Of a DNA stretch of 64,000 bases, positions 1 to 11,798 are shown one piece after another. The notes under the pieces are model-generated. The model worked only from the letters and a program-made list of their open reading frames with translations, was not told where the DNA came from and did no database searches. Position 1 is the stretch's first letter, and each line of letters begins with the position of its first letter. The DNA lies in contig OZ231126.1 in NCBI GenBank assembly GCA_965153355.1, positions 32,798,001 to 32,862,000 of the forward strand, read 5' to 3'. The translations under genes and the position numbers were made by a program. The DNA is from Flaccisagitta enflata (Eukaryota > Chaetognatha > Sagittoidea > Aphragmophora).

Positions 1-480
1 TTTTCGATTTTTTTATATTTTGTTTAGGATCAATAAAGGAGTGAATTTATGTTTACCTGAGCATGCAAATACATAAAAAATGTTTTTGAGCACGGCTGCT
101 CATCTCTGAGGGCGTTTTTGAGCATTTTAGCTCATTTAGCTCACTTAGCTCAATCTATTTTTTCTGATTTCAAATACGATAAATGAATAAACATTTTCAT
201 GCTTGTTTAAGCATGCAAATTAAAAAAACATGTCAGTGAGCAGAGCTGCTCACCTGTGAGGTGTTTTTAAGTATTCTAGCTCATTCAGCTCATTTAGCTT
301 GCCCTTTTTCTCTGATTTAAAATAGGATAAATAAATGAATGTTTTGATTTAAGCATGCAAATACAAGAAAGCATATCAGTGAGGAAAGCTGGTTGTCTGG
401 TTGAATCATTTTGAATACTTTAGCTCATCTAGCTCATTTGGCTCAGTTCTATTTTTCTCTGATTTTCAGTGCAATCAATA
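1..480. repeat. ~145-bp tandem repeat, three degenerate copies
   Basis: Blocks opening with GCATGCAAAT, followed by a GAGCA..GCTGCTCA hairpin-like segment and AGCTCATTTAGCTCA, recur at about 61, 212 and 353, a spacing of 140-150 bp. A fourth copy lies at about 2,330. No coding potential is visible. The short inverted AGCTCA/TGAGCT words suggest a decayed satellite or mobile-element remnant. Confidence 0.7.
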
Positions 481-1857
481 CATACAATTGCTTTTGATTT
501 GATCTAACAGAAAAAAAGAAAAAATTTGGTGACTGAAATCAAAAGCATGGTGAAAAGTGACCAATGCTTACGACTTTTTTCCTCACGGCGACAGCCGCCA
601 TTACTGGTATCTAGATGAGGTTTTATTAAAAAAATCAATCTGAATAATGATATTTGTCAAAAAACACATTTGGGTGATATAAATAGACTGATTAATGTAG
701 AAGATAGTGCAACTCTTGAGCTCATAACTCTTTAAATCAATAATGCAAAGAGGTTTTGAGAAAAGATTGCCATAGAAAACTTATGAAGTCAAGTTGGCTT
801 GTAACAGCAGGGATTATCTTGCACATCATAGTTTCATAGCCATATGATTATTTTGCTCATGACCCCTAATCTCTTCATCTCCCAATGAAAAAGTACAGGA
901 AGTATTTTATCCCCAACATTGCCTTTATTTTATAACAAAAAGTGAGGTAAGCAGCGCTCACAAGTGATATCAATCAAAAAGCAAAAAAAAGCACACCTTA
1001 ATATACAAAGCTAATCCCTACAGGTACCACTTGATTTGGTACATTTAGAACTAAAAATTGAACTAGAAAGATTAGAAATAATAGAGATATTTTGTAATGG
1101 CTGTTTTCATAGACCTAATACACTCCCCCCAGTTGCAGACAGGTGGGCTAAGGCAGTGTATTAACAAGGCTGGTTACACAGCTACCCCAGTTGCGTGTGG
1201 GTAGGCAGGAGCAGTGAAAGAAAAGGTCATCGGAGCATTTGGGCAGGAGGGGTTAGCACAAAAAGCTCAAAAACGCCAAAAGAATAAAAAGGGGGTCGAC
1301 CAACCAACCAACCGATGGATAAACAAACAATACAAGGTGGAGTTGCAAAGCATGCAACTAAAAAACTGCTCACATTTTAAAAAAGTTTCTAACAAATAAA
1401 CAGATGGACAGACAGATAGACCAATATAGGAAGTTCTAGAGTTGTGTGTCCGACACTAAAGACATTGTTTATGATGCTATGAGAAATCTGGGGCCTCTTT
1501 AGGAAAACTATGAAGGCGATGAAGGCTTAAGGAAAACTATGAAGGCAAAATATTGTCTAGGACACAGTTATTTTATGACATTCATGGTTTAGTGAGAGCA
1601 TCTTGAATTGATTAAAAAACAATATTGGATGCTTGGCCGGTAAGCATGGGCAAAGGCAATATGACCTTTAAAAAATTCTATAGCCAAATTTGCATCATCC
1701 AAAAAATCAAGCAACTGACTCACAAACATATGAACGTTTATATCGGGTATACATATGCTTACCCAAGATAAAAAATTCACTTTCTTAGCCCAGATTTATG
1801 TCCATTACCTTTAAAAAAGTAGCTGAGCATGTTTAAAAAATATTTCAAAGCCACCAT
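481..1857. other. Intergenic or intronic sequence, no gene seen
   Basis: AT-rich sequence without an exon I can recognise. Positions 548-620 (CCAATGCTTACGACTTTTTT and following bases) recur almost unchanged at 2,475-2,540, so this edge is a dispersed repeat. Positions 1,110-1,340 hold a paired CCCCAGTTGC motif and an AAAAGGGGG-TCGACCAACCAACC stretch similar to one near 47,980, again suggesting an old repeat. The short reading frames here look random. Confidence 0.5.
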
Positions 1858-1995
1858 TTCAAGTATCCAGATTTGAGCTGAAGTATCTAAATTTTTCTCC
1901 CAAAAGTATCCAGATTAGTAGCCAGGATCCAGATGCCTTTTCAGGTATCTAGGCACCCTTAAAAAGTATCCAGATCTGGATCCCAAGTATCTAGT
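1858..1995. repeat. Irregular AGTATCCAGAT repeat
   Basis: The word AGTATCCAGAT or AGTATCTA recurs at least six times at irregular spacing. It looks like a decayed minisatellite of about 11-30 bp period with no coding content. Confidence 0.5.
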
Positions 1996-2317
1996 TTGGC
2001 GACCGAGCCCGCTACCCCGGAGACGCAGTTCAAATGATCGGGAAAAAGTCGAAATCAGTCGACTTTTATACATATTCCAGAGAAATATGGTTTATATTTT
2101 CTTGCAAGAAAGTTTCGTATTTCATCCGTTTGATGGTGGCATCCAATAAAATTGATAAGATAAGTTAACTTGATAATTCTCTTTCATTTGGTGCCAAGCA
2201 GAATTTTCTATGGCAAATATTTTTCGAGTCATGTTTTTTTAAAGATTTATTTATAAATGAAAAAATCAAATGTAACTTTTCCCAATTCTTTATGATTTAT
2301 GTTGGATAAGAAAAGGA

Positions 2318-2540
2318 GTGCATCTATGTTTGCATGCGAATATAAGAAAACATGTTTATGAGCACAGCTGCACATCTGTGAGGGTGTTTTTGAGTATTTT
2401 AGCTTATCTAGCTCATTTTGCTGTTCTATCTTTCTCGGATTTTCAATACAATCAATACATCAAGACTTGATGAAAAATTGCCAATGCTTACCACTTTTTT
2501 CCTCACGACAATAGCTGCCATTACTGGTATATACGAGGCT
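2318..2540. repeat. Second copy of the 5' dispersed repeat (cf. 340-620)
   Basis: TTTGCATGCGAATATAAGAA, the AGCTCATTTTGCT region and the block CCAATGCTTACCACTTTTTT..GCCATTACTGGTAT repeat the order seen at about 350-620. This is a second copy of a composite element carrying one unit of the ~145-bp tandem repeat. Confidence 0.6.
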
Positions 2541-2689
2541 ACAGGCACACCTTCGCTTGAGGGCCCGCGGGGATTAGGTAGAGTGGCCCCCGGACGGATT
2601 TTAAAAGATCTACTGCACAGGCAAAGAGAGACTATACATGGACATGTATGCTTGGTGACCAATTACAGTATACGGACGTGAAGAAAAGG

Positions 2690-3034
<345 letters not shown>

Positions 3035-3913
3035 AAGGCGGACCTCACGGTCGTGACATGAGTCTGTCGGTCGTTGTCATCTTCAACTTTGACCTCTCCA
3101 AGTTTGAGTCATTGAGAAACAAACGCGATACTCGTTAGACGACCATCATTCAACCGCCAACTATGACCCGGGCTTTCCCTCTGTTTTCTCCTCCCTTCTC
3201 TACGTTATCTATCTTTCTCTTTATCTTGACGTCTATCTTTACAACTACAGTTGTACCCTGCTTTAACAGATCCACCACTAACAGAATTCCGCCTGTAATG
3301 GATGCAAATTCATCTTTTTCTTTAACAGCAATAACAGAAGTCCGCCTATAATAGAGAGTAAATTGTCATTCCCCTGAAATCCGTTAGAGTGGGGTTCAAC
3401 TTTATTTATATCTTTGTATTCTTAACAATTGATCGGTAGAGCAGAATTTTGGAGGAGTAAACAGCTATTTTAGATGTCTTTCTGAAACAAAATTGTTTGT
3501 CTGTCTGTCTGCTTGACTTTTTTGAAAGTGCCGACGCACGCGACTTAGGTCTAATGACCTTGTTTCTAAAGAATCTTTTTTTCAGACGTGACCTTGCACC
3601 GCTATAAAAGGGATCTATCCATCTGTCCATCCCTCAACTCATGGAGAAGCAACGGGAGAGCATCGTCGAGGCATGTTTGAATTGAATCAAGGTTCAATTC
3701 ATCAAATTGATATTTGCATCATGCATATATATTGAGACCAACTATTAGAATTCGCGTAGGAGGGATATCAACATTCGATTATTGGAGAGGCGGCGAATAT
3801 TAACGGCAACTCGCACAGAGCTGGCGATGCCTCTGATTTTTCCCATATTGGTAATTCCTCTACTTATTATTTTCCCCCTACTTTTCTTCATCTTGTTGTT
3901 GTTGTTGTTGTTG

Positions 3914-4003
3914 ATCTTCTTCTTCTTCTTCTTCTTCTTCTTCTTCTTCTTCTTTCTTCTTTCTTTCTTCTTCTTTCTCTTCTTTCTTTCTTCTTTCTTC
4001 TCC
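3914..4003. repeat. (TTG)n/(TTC)n tract
   Basis: Six GTT units followed by about 90 bp of TTC/TTTC. The mirrored tract is at 42,190-42,295 (GAA then CAA). Confidence 0.9.
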
Positions 4004-4297
4004 TTGGGCAGCGGCCCCAAGGGGTCGATGACCTATGCTTTCACACATATGGGGAGTTTTCTCCTTCTTCATGTCCGTACCCCCCTCCCCCAGCCTCCAG
4101 GCCCATATCTCAGCCTGGAGGCCCATATCCCAGCCTCCAGGCCCAAATCCCAGTCTTGAGGCCCAAATCCCACCCTCAAGGCCTACATCCCAACCCCAAG
4201 GCCCAGATTCTACTCTCTAGGGATTTGGGCCTCAAGACTGCTCCCTCAACTTCAACCACAACCTACTTCTAAGCAGGGCACGGGCACTGCTGACCAT
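4004..4297 (+). mobile_element. Modular inverted-end element with 22-bp minisatellite core (left-arm copy)
   Basis: The element starts with GGGCAGCGGCCCCAAGGGGT and GATGACCTATGC, carries a core of ~22-bp units of the GGCCCATATCCCAGCCTCCA type (about 4,095-4,240), and ends in the head motif GGGCACGGGCACTGCTGACC. The same modules occur at 41,873-42,187 (mirror copy), 46,283-46,812 and 54,995-55,676. It is embedded in TTC arrays on both sides. There is no coding capacity, so I read it as a non-autonomous element; its superfamily is unknown. Confidence 0.65.
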
Positions 4298-4308
4298 CCA
4301 ACGCTATG

Positions 4309-4358
4309 ATATTCTTCTTCTTCTTCTTCTTCTTCTTCTTCTTCTTCTTCTTCTTCTT

Positions 4359-4389
<31 letters not shown>

Positions 4390-4533
4390 TTTTTTCCTAC
4401 TTTTCTGCTGCTTCTTTTTCTTTTTCGTTTTCATCTTCATCATCATCTTCTTCTTCTTCATCATCTTCTCCTTCTTCTCCTTTTTTTCTCCTTCTTCTTT
4501 CTTCTTCTTTCTTCTTTCTCTCTTCTTCTTCTT

Positions 4534-4564
<31 letters not shown>

Positions 4565-4735
4565 TTTTTTCCTACTTTTCTGCTTCTTCTTTTTCTTTTT
4601 CGTTTTCATCTTCATAATCATCTTCTTCTTCTTCATCATCTTCTTCTTCTTCTTCTTCTTCTTCTCCTTCTTCTTCTTCTTCTTCTTCTTCTTCTTCTTC
4701 TTCTTCTTCTTCTTCTTCTTCTTCTTCTTCTTCTT

Positions 4736-4766
<31 letters not shown>

Positions 4767-4868
4767 TTTTTTCCTACTTTTCTGCTTCTTCTTTTTCTTT
4801 TTCGTTTTCATCTTCATCATCATCTTCTTCTTCTTCATCTTCTTCTGCTTCTTCTCCTTCTTCTTCTT

Positions 4869-4899
<31 letters not shown>

Positions 4900-5402
4900 T
4901 TTTTTCCTACTTTTCTGCTTCTTCTTTTTCTTTTTCGTTTTCATCTTCATCATCATCTTCATCTTCTTCATCATCTTCTTCTTCTTCTTCTCCTTCTTCT
5001 CCTTCTTCTCCTTCTCTTCTTCTTCTTCTTCTTCTTCTTCTTCTTCTTCTTCTTCTTCTTCTTCTTCTTCTTCTTCTTCTTCTTCTTCTTCTTTTTTCCT
5101 ACCTTTCTTCTTCTTCTTCTTCTTCTTATTTTTTCCTACCTTTCTGCTTCTTCTTTTTCTTTTTCTTTTTCTTTTTCGTTTTCATCATCATGATCATCAT
5201 CTTCTTCTTCTTCTCCTTCTCCTTCTTCTCCTTCTCTTCTTTTTCTTCTTCTCGGAACTTCCCCCATATTTCCCCAGTATCTTCTTCTTCTTCTTCTTCT
5301 CTTTTCTTCTCTCTTCTTCTTCTTCTTCTTCTTCTTCTTCTTCTTCTTCTTCTTCTTCTTCTTTCTTTCTTCTTCTTTCTTCTTCTTTCATCTTCATCTT
5401 CT

Positions 5403-5434
<32 letters not shown>

Positions 5435-5478
5435 TTCTTCTTCTTTTTCTTTTTCTTCTTCTTCTTCTTCTTCTCTTA
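4309..5478. repeat. TTC higher-order repeat array
   Basis: About 1.2 kb of TTC punctuated by a conserved block (TTATTTTTTCCTACTTTTCT, then GCTTC, TTTTTC units and TTTTCATCTTCATCATC) at about 4,386, 4,561, 4,764, 4,897 and 5,127. The variable TTC runs between identical blocks show a true higher-order repeat and not simple slippage. It is mirrored at 40,754-41,870. Confidence 0.9.
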
Positions 5479-5939
5479 AGTCGACGTTTCATTTTCCGCA
5501 TGGATACTTCAAGTCGTCGTCGTCATCAGCGCGGAACCGAGTTTCAAGTTGCGTTTCATAAAAACTTGATTACAGTTGCGAACGTAAACAAGGAAACGAA
5601 GAAGGTGTGGCTCATCGAAAGTCAGAAGTGTTCGTAACTTAAAGATATTGATTAAAAGTCCACAAAAATATGGTTGTTGTTGCTGTTGTTGTTGAGCGCG
5701 AGCGGGAAAAGAAAAAAAAAGGAAAGCAATGAAAAAAGACACAAAATGGCGTCTTCGAGGAATGAAAAAACATGAGAAACGAAGAAAAAACTGTTTACTT
5801 TGCGACTGTTTGTTGTTTCTCGTCGTGCTTCCGTTCACTCGTATTGTTTGTTGGGTGTTATTATTGTTTTATGGAGGACTTTTTAGTTTTGTTGATAAAG
5901 AAGTTCTCCGTCAACCACGTTTGTTGTTTGAGAGAGAGA

Positions 5940-6143
<204 letters not shown>

Positions 6144-6726
6144 CACTTATGTCTCTCATTCATGAATGGTCCAGATGTTCAGTTCATATTTTCTTACGCT
6201 CTTTTCCGCCATCTGTCCTACAATACCTTGTCCTTCTTTTACGTATTGATGGCGTGCAATTTTCGGTCGGTCGGTCGGTCTAACAGTATGACTGATGAAC
6301 ATGCTAAAATATGAAATACAAATGAGAATACAACGGCGTGTTCGTTTAGAAGAAAAAACAAGCAAACTGTTTTTAATTTGACAAATGTCCCCATCAGTTT
6401 TATCTCTCAGATTTCGCCCGCACATTTCTTTTACAACTTTGCCCATTAAGTCTTTTTTTCAAGGATGATTTTCGAAAAGAAAACGAAAAAGAAATGGAAA
6501 GCGTTTATAGTATGGTGGAGAGACATGGAAGCTTGGAGTCTAAAACAAAGGGGTATCATAAAACAGGACCGACAAGCAGACAGACGGACGGACGATTGGA
6601 CGGACAAGACCTCTCATAGATTTGCTCCGACGCACGTAAAAGTGAACCAGTGGTGACAGATTTGGAGAGAAATATATGTTTGTCATGAATAGGATAAAAA
6701 GCGGTGTAAAATCATAGATGTAGAAA

Positions 6727-7631
6727 ACAAGGCCAACACCTATAAGTCGCGTGCGAGACAAAGATAACTGAATTGACCTGACTCCTTATTGTATCACTTT
6801 AACCTAATCCAGACTTAAACCAAACTGGTTCAGACTTAAAAACCAGACTTAAACCAGACTTAAACCAGAGACTAAAACCAGACTTAAACCAGACTTAAAC
6901 CAGACTTAAACCAGACTCAAACTAGACTCAACCCAAACTCAAACCAAACTCAAACCAGACTCAAACCAGACTCAAACCAGACTCAAACCAGACTTAAACC
7001 AGACTTAAACCAGACTTAAACCAGACTTAAACCAGACCTGAACCAGACTTAAACCAGACTTAAACCAGACATACAAACCAGACTTAAAAACCAGACTTAA
7101 ACCAGAAAAACCAGACTTTAACCAGACTTAAACCAGACTTAAACCAGACTTAGAAACAGACTTAAACCAGACCTAAACCAGACCTTAACCAGACCTTATC
7201 CAGACCTTAAACCAGACTTAAGCCATACTTAAACCAGACTTATACCAGACCTTAACCAAACTTAAACTAGATCTAAACCAGACTAATAACAACGTAAAAC
7301 TGCAAAAAAGCTTAGTGCTATGGACTTGGAATGACCTTTAGTGACTCAGAATGACTTATAGAGACTCAGAATGAGTAAGAATGACTCAAAATGACTTAAA
7401 ATGATGTAAAATGACAAAAAATGTCAAAGATTGCAATCGTAAAAAAGTGATTTAGAATGACTTAGAATGACTTAGAATAACTTAGAATGACTTAGAATGA
7501 CTAAATATGACTTAAAATGACTTAAGATGACCTAAAATGACTATAGACGATACAAAAAGCAAAGTGTTACGGACGAACCGACCGACGGACCGACCGGCAG
7601 AGGTAAGTCATAGAGTCGCGTGCACGCGACT
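6727..7631 (-). mobile_element. Dispersed element with GTCGCGTGCACGCGAC end and tandem core (left arm)
   Basis: One end is AAGGCCAACACCTATAAGTC plus GCGTGCGAG. The other is the perfect 16-bp palindrome GTCGCGTGCACGCGAC preceded by GGACCGACC-type repeats. Between them lie an 11-bp array (AGACTTAAACC, about 6,835-7,290) and a 10-bp array (AGAATGACTT, about 7,320-7,560). Related copies sit at 18,399-18,600, 38,592-39,510 and 58,676-59,126. No protein is encoded. It is probably a non-autonomous transposable element, class unknown. Confidence 0.75.
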
Positions 7632-7871
7632 GACAATGATAAAGAAGTGTGGTTGCCATTTATCAAAGTTGATTCTTGTTGGAAAGAGGCAGCCAAAGTA
7701 TTTCATGTTTTGAACTAGTGAACGACAAAATAAAAGGCGGATATTACTCTAATACTACTCGGGCGAGGAACAAATTTGCAACAAGCACATAACTACTCCC
7801 AGACGTACAGTACATCGCTGTAACCATCGACATTTAGGCTATCCGTTTTTGTATCCATCTATCCGTCTATG

Positions 7872-8007
<136 letters not shown>

Positions 8008-8040
8008 GACTATCTCGTTATTCATGAGCAGGGCTTTACA

Positions 8041-9679
8041 GGAAAAATCTGGAGACTTACGATGACACTAAACAAAAATCTTACAGCAAGAGTAAAATAA
8101 AAACCAAAGCAGGACTTAGCAGGAAAATAATGAGAGAAACAGGAGGCAAACAAGGAGGTAAATTGATGGTACCTTTATTTGCAAAAATGATAGATACTCT
8201 GTCTGAAGAACTTATGTTGAGACATGACATTGGAATCATGCTTGCAGAAACACAACTATGTTGTTTGGAGTATGTGGAAGATGTGGGAACTCTTGCCATT
8301 GGATATGACCAACAAGAAAGAACACTAGAGGCTGTCAACGACTTTGCTATCAAAAGACAGCTTGAGTGGGGTGTTGACAAATGCAAAGTCATGACAAATG
8401 CAAAGTCATGGAAATTGGAAGACATAAAGAAAGGAAAACCAGTTGGAACTTGGGTGAAAAAACCATCAGTAACTGTGAAACATACTGTTACTCTTGGAGA
8501 AGTAATTCAAGAGATGGAAGAAATAAAGCCAACTCTTGTTGAAAAGATTTAAAAAAGATAAAAGGATCAGTGAGGGCAATTATGACTAGTTTTAAGACTG
8601 GCATCATGAAACGAATTCAAACAAATGTCCTCTTGCGGCTATATGAGGCAGAAACTCTCCCCAAGTTCCTCCACACTGCAGAGACATGGACATTGAATGG
8701 AGAAGAGAAGAAGGAAGCTGACAAAATGTTGTTGTGGACATGGAAGCAAATGCTTGGATTGCCAACTACTACACCAACACCAGCAGTCATTTTTGCAACT
8801 GGCTCACTATATGCGGTGATCCAAATTCACATAAAGCAACTCCTCTACCTTCACAAGATCGTGCAAAAAGATGAAGAGCAGTGGGCATATGAGTCATTAA
8901 AAGTCCTTGAATCATATGATACTGGCTGGGCCAAGCAGATAAATGAGGTAATTGATCAATGGGACCTTGAAAAAGACTGGGATAGAATAGGAAAAAAGAT
9001 CAAAAATGAGTGGCAAAAAGAAGTGGAAGAAGCTGCCAAAAAAGCCAACAGAGAGCGGCTCAAACAAGAGTTGCACACCAAAGAGCGGGGAGTGTCAAAA
9101 CTCAAGACAAAAACTCAAACAATCCTGCAGACAATAAATGACCCTGACTATCAACTAAAACCTTTAGAGATAATGAACTATGGTTCAGTAGTAATAACAA
9201 GAGCAGTAATTATGGGTCGCTATGAGATGTTGAGTTGCAATGGGAACAAGATTTGCCCTGAGTGTTCTGTGATAGATGATGAAAAGCACCGTATAAACTA
9301 CTGTGTGAAGTATAAAGAAATTAACCTGTATGAAGTAGATGAAAAAATTGATTTTGAACAAATTTGCTCAGTAGAAATAGACAAAGTTCCTGAAGTAGCT
9401 CAAGTCATTCTCAAAATCTGGGATTTGGGATATGGAAAGAACCAGATGCGACAAAACCCAAATTAGAAGATTAGGCAGCTGTTACTTATTTATTTTTTTA
9501 TTGTATTGTTACAGAGTTATTGAAAGTTGTTACGTAATAATACGCAAGATATGTTGTAGACGTAAAATTGCAGCCGCAGAGTGAAAATGTGATTCTAAAT
9601 CATGTCCTTGTACTTAATCACAATGTTGATTTTTGTACGAAAGTGCTATCACTTTAATGGACCATTAAATTCAAATTCA

Positions 9680-9700
<21 letters not shown>
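8041..9700 (+). pseudogene. 5'-truncated, inactivated LINE reverse-transcriptase fragment (left copy)
   Basis: This is the C-terminal half of a non-LTR retrotransposon ORF2. Visible parts are a degenerate palm (KQGGKLMVPLF, then YVEDVGTLA where active elements have [FY]-A-D-D), the thumb region, a Lys/Glu-rich connector and a terminal zinc-knuckle-like CPEC-x10-H-x4-C. The catalytic Asp pair is lost. A 17-bp tandem duplication (8,377-8,393 and 8,394-8,410) shifts the frame and is shared with the right arm. The left copy alone also has a 5-bp insertion near 8,095 and several 1-bp indels at 8,484-8,556, leaving frames 8,130-8,552 and 8,570-9,466. The 3' tail is a short AAATTC repeat near 9,670. 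No endonuclease domain remains. It is an intronic relic upstream of cadherin exon A. Confidence 0.85.

Positions 9701-9750
<50 letters not shown>
9684..9750. repeat. (CT)n microsatellite after the LINE tail
   Basis: About 33 CT units follow the (AAATTC)n LINE tail directly. The mirrored (GA)n is at 36,495-36,554. Confidence 0.95.
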
Positions 9751-9752
<2 letters not shown>

Positions 9753-9978
9753 AACGATAATGTCTTTGTATCATGTCAGATATGTACATGTATTTGCTTC
9801 AGATACGAAAGAAATTTGGTTCTTGCCTATTTTCCTTCATTCTATTTTCTGTCCTTTGGCCAAAATACGCGGAGAGCAACGGAATAAATCATGCATTTTT
9901 ATTAATCAACAATAGGAAATATACTGACTCTATAACTATTATGTTTTTTCTCCATTTCTCTCCCTTTGACATTTACAG

Positions 9979-10068
9979 ACATAGATCTGCAACAAGTTCA
10001 AATAGACGTGACCGACGTAAACGACGAGGTGCCGGTCTTCGTGAACGAACCAAAGCCCTTCCAAGCAG
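9979..10068 (+). CDS. CadN: Neural-type cadherin exon A
   Basis: A 90-bp exon between acceptor TTTACAG (ends 9,978) and donor GCAG|GTATGA. Two leading bases complete a codon from an unseen upstream exon and one trailing base passes to exon B. It encodes the end of an EC repeat with the calcium-binding DVNDE (family form DxNDN), then PVFVNEPKPFQA, the first strand of the next repeat. From memory, arthropod N-cadherin has the same NEPKP segment after its DxNDE, which is why I call this CadN and not another cadherin; an alignment would settle it. No earlier exon could be found in the window. Confidence 0.85.
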
Positions 10069-10307
10069 GTATGACGCACTGAAAATTACCATAGAATTTG
10101 CGACCCGAGCTAGACAAGTCATGAAATCTATAAAATGAAATTTGATGACAATTTTTGTTTTTATGTTCTCAATCAAACTGTAAACAGGTATATTTTGCAT
10201 GAATTGACTTGCATATGCCAGTTTTAAACCCCAATCCTTTATTTTACAGCTGAAGAAATATGCGAAATACATTGGAAAACTTCTTTTGTCATTATACCAT
10301 AGCTCAT

Positions 10308-10450
10308 TGAAAATTTTAAATTTGCATAGAAAATCAGAATATCAACAAAACAAGAACATAGCGATGATTCCTAAAATATAAACTGAGGGCGCTATGTTCT
10401 TATTTTAATGATTTTTGGATTTCTTATGCAAATTTAAAATTTTCAGTGAG
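10308..10450. mobile_element. ~145-bp palindromic MITE-like hairpin
   Basis: TTGAAAATTTTAAATTTGCA with AGAACATAGCG on the left is answered by CGCTATGTTCT and TGCAAATTTAAAATTTTCAG on the right, a near-perfect inverted repeat with a ~25-bp loop in intron A-B. The right-arm copy is at 35,800-35,945. A weaker relative may lie near 48,250-48,365. It is noncoding. Confidence 0.7.
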
Positions 10451-10819
10451 CAGTTGCTGAAATGATTGTTATTTTTTTTTTCACTTTTTAGTCTCTTCAG
10501 AATCGAATTTCCTTCAATCTTTTAGTATGTTTGTCATTTGACAGTGACAAATCGGTTTTCTCATGCAAGTTTACACATTTAAGTACAAAAAAATAAACAC
10601 AAGCATTGACCTAAGCAAAATTAGTAAAATGAATAGTAACTTTGTCCTCTGGGTAAATTCCTCTTACTTTAATTTCAGTGCGTCGTATAAACCCTTTGAT
10701 TGATTGATCCCTTTCTTGGGGAAAAATACAAATCAAAACTTTTTTTCATCATTGCTTAGTGGATAGTGTTTACTGCCTCGTGGATGATGTTTATTGACTT
10801 GTTTATTGTTTTGATTTTG

Positions 10820-11086
10820 TTTTGACCAGTTGCTTCGCCCACCACCGATACTGTTTAAATCGGTGTATTGTTGTCATGTTGTTATGACGACCAGATGTTT
10901 TACTCACCGCCGATTCTACTTATTGATTAACATTTTGTTGTGATTTTTTTGTGACCAGTTGTTTCGCCCACCGCCGATTCTACTCATTGATTAACATTTT
11001 GTTGTGATTTTGTTTTGATCAGTTGTTTTGCCCACCGCCGTGACTGTTCATTGATTAACATTTTGTTGTGATTTTGTTTTGACCAG
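10820..11086 (+). repeat. Splice-acceptor echo array of exon B (5 copies)
   Basis: A 63-66-bp unit made of a branch-point-like TTGATTAAC, a T-rich tract, GACCAG and the first bases of exon B (TTGTTTCGCCCACCGCCGAT) recurs at about 10,820, 10,886, 10,951, 11,014 and 11,079. Only the last is followed by the full exon. In the exon frame, each of the four upstream copies meets a stop (TAA or TGA) within about 11 codons, often supplied by the next unit's branch-point motif. The array is conserved in the right arm (35,130-35,430). Confidence 0.85.
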
Positions 11087-11182
11087 TTGTTTCGCCCACC
11101 GCCGATGCCGGGACGGAAGTCTTCCGCCTGGTCGCTACAGATCCTGACACCAAGTCTCAAATCCGATACCGGCTTGATGTGG
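11087..11182 (+). CDS. CadN: Neural-type cadherin exon B
   Basis: A 96-bp exon in phase 1 on both sides. It encodes the second and third strands of an EC repeat, with AGTEVFRLVATDPD containing the DPD calcium-ligand motif and IRYRLDVG after it. The start is chosen as the acceptor GACCAG ending at 11,086, because its downstream sequence alone stays open and joins exon A in frame. The donor is GTGG|GTAAGT. Both splice sites are embedded in tandem arrays of themselves (10,820-11,086 and 11,173-11,380), which is most unusual. Confidence 0.85.
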
Positions 11183-11380
11183 GTAAGTGAAAAGCACATG
11201 TGGGTGGGTGATCAGAGGGCTAGCTTTGATGTGGGTAAGTAAAAAGCTAATGTGGGTGAATGATGCACTTGATGTGGGTAAGTGACAAGCACCTGTGGGT
11301 GAGTAATGGACTTGATGTGGGTGAGTCACGGCCTTGATGTGGGTAAGTGAACAGAGGAATGGCTTTGATGTGGGTAAGTG
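11173..11380 (+). repeat. Splice-donor echo array of exon B (6 copies)
   Basis: The exon B end plus donor (CTTGATGTGG|GTAAGT) recurs at about 11,173, 11,223, 11,267, 11,311, 11,333 and 11,363, separated by GTGGGTGA-type spacers. Five copies keep GTAAGT; one has GTGAGT. Reading through the first donor in frame gives an immediate stop (GGT AAG TGA). It is mirrored at 34,860-35,070. Confidence 0.85.
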
Positions 11381-11435
11381 AAACGCTCATGTGAGCAAAT
11401 GACAGCGAGCAGGGCAAATAAAACTGCCTCACTGC

Positions 11436-11440
<5 letters not shown>

Positions 11441-11500
<60 letters not shown>
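11441..11500. repeat. (GA)n microsatellite, intron B-C
   Basis: About 30 GA units, much longer in the right arm, where (CT)n spans 34,711-34,802. Confidence 0.95.
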
Positions 11501-11504
<4 letters not shown>

Positions 11505-11700
11505 AGAATAGAAACATCAAAGTAGAAAAGAGGAATGAAAAAAAAAATGAAAAAAAAAAAGTTTTAAAAAAGGCAGTAGAGGAAAGGAGAGAGAGAGAAA
11601 GCTTATGGAGAGGGTCTCACGCTTTCTGTGCCCCTTGAGGCCTGATAGTGCAGAAATGAAATTGGCAATTGGTCTCTTTTTTCCTTTGCTCTTCTGACAG

Positions 11701-11798
11701 GTGACCCAGATGGTCGATTTATGGTCGACCAAATTACTGGGTCAGTTATGACCAAAAAATCGGACCCTTTCCCCGTCGACAAGGAATACACTCTCAGA
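11701..11798 (+). CDS. CadN: Neural-type cadherin exon C
   Basis: A 98-bp exon between CTTCTGACAG and CTCAGA|GTAAGT; it enters in phase 1 and leaves in phase 0. It encodes GDPDGRFMVDQITGSV and then DPFPVDKEYTLR, which is the FxVDxxTGxV..LDxExxYxLxV core typical of EC repeats, with the usual LDYE/LDRE position represented by VDKEY. It continues exon B exactly in frame. The intact right-arm copy is at 34,403-34,500. Confidence 0.9.

Noticed and set aside
10820-11380. CRISPR-like array or mutually exclusive alternative exons
   Set aside because: The repeats are contiguous units that copy intron-exon junctions without unique spacers. Each upstream copy lacks a full exon and runs into a stop, so they are neither CRISPR nor CadN-style alternative exons.
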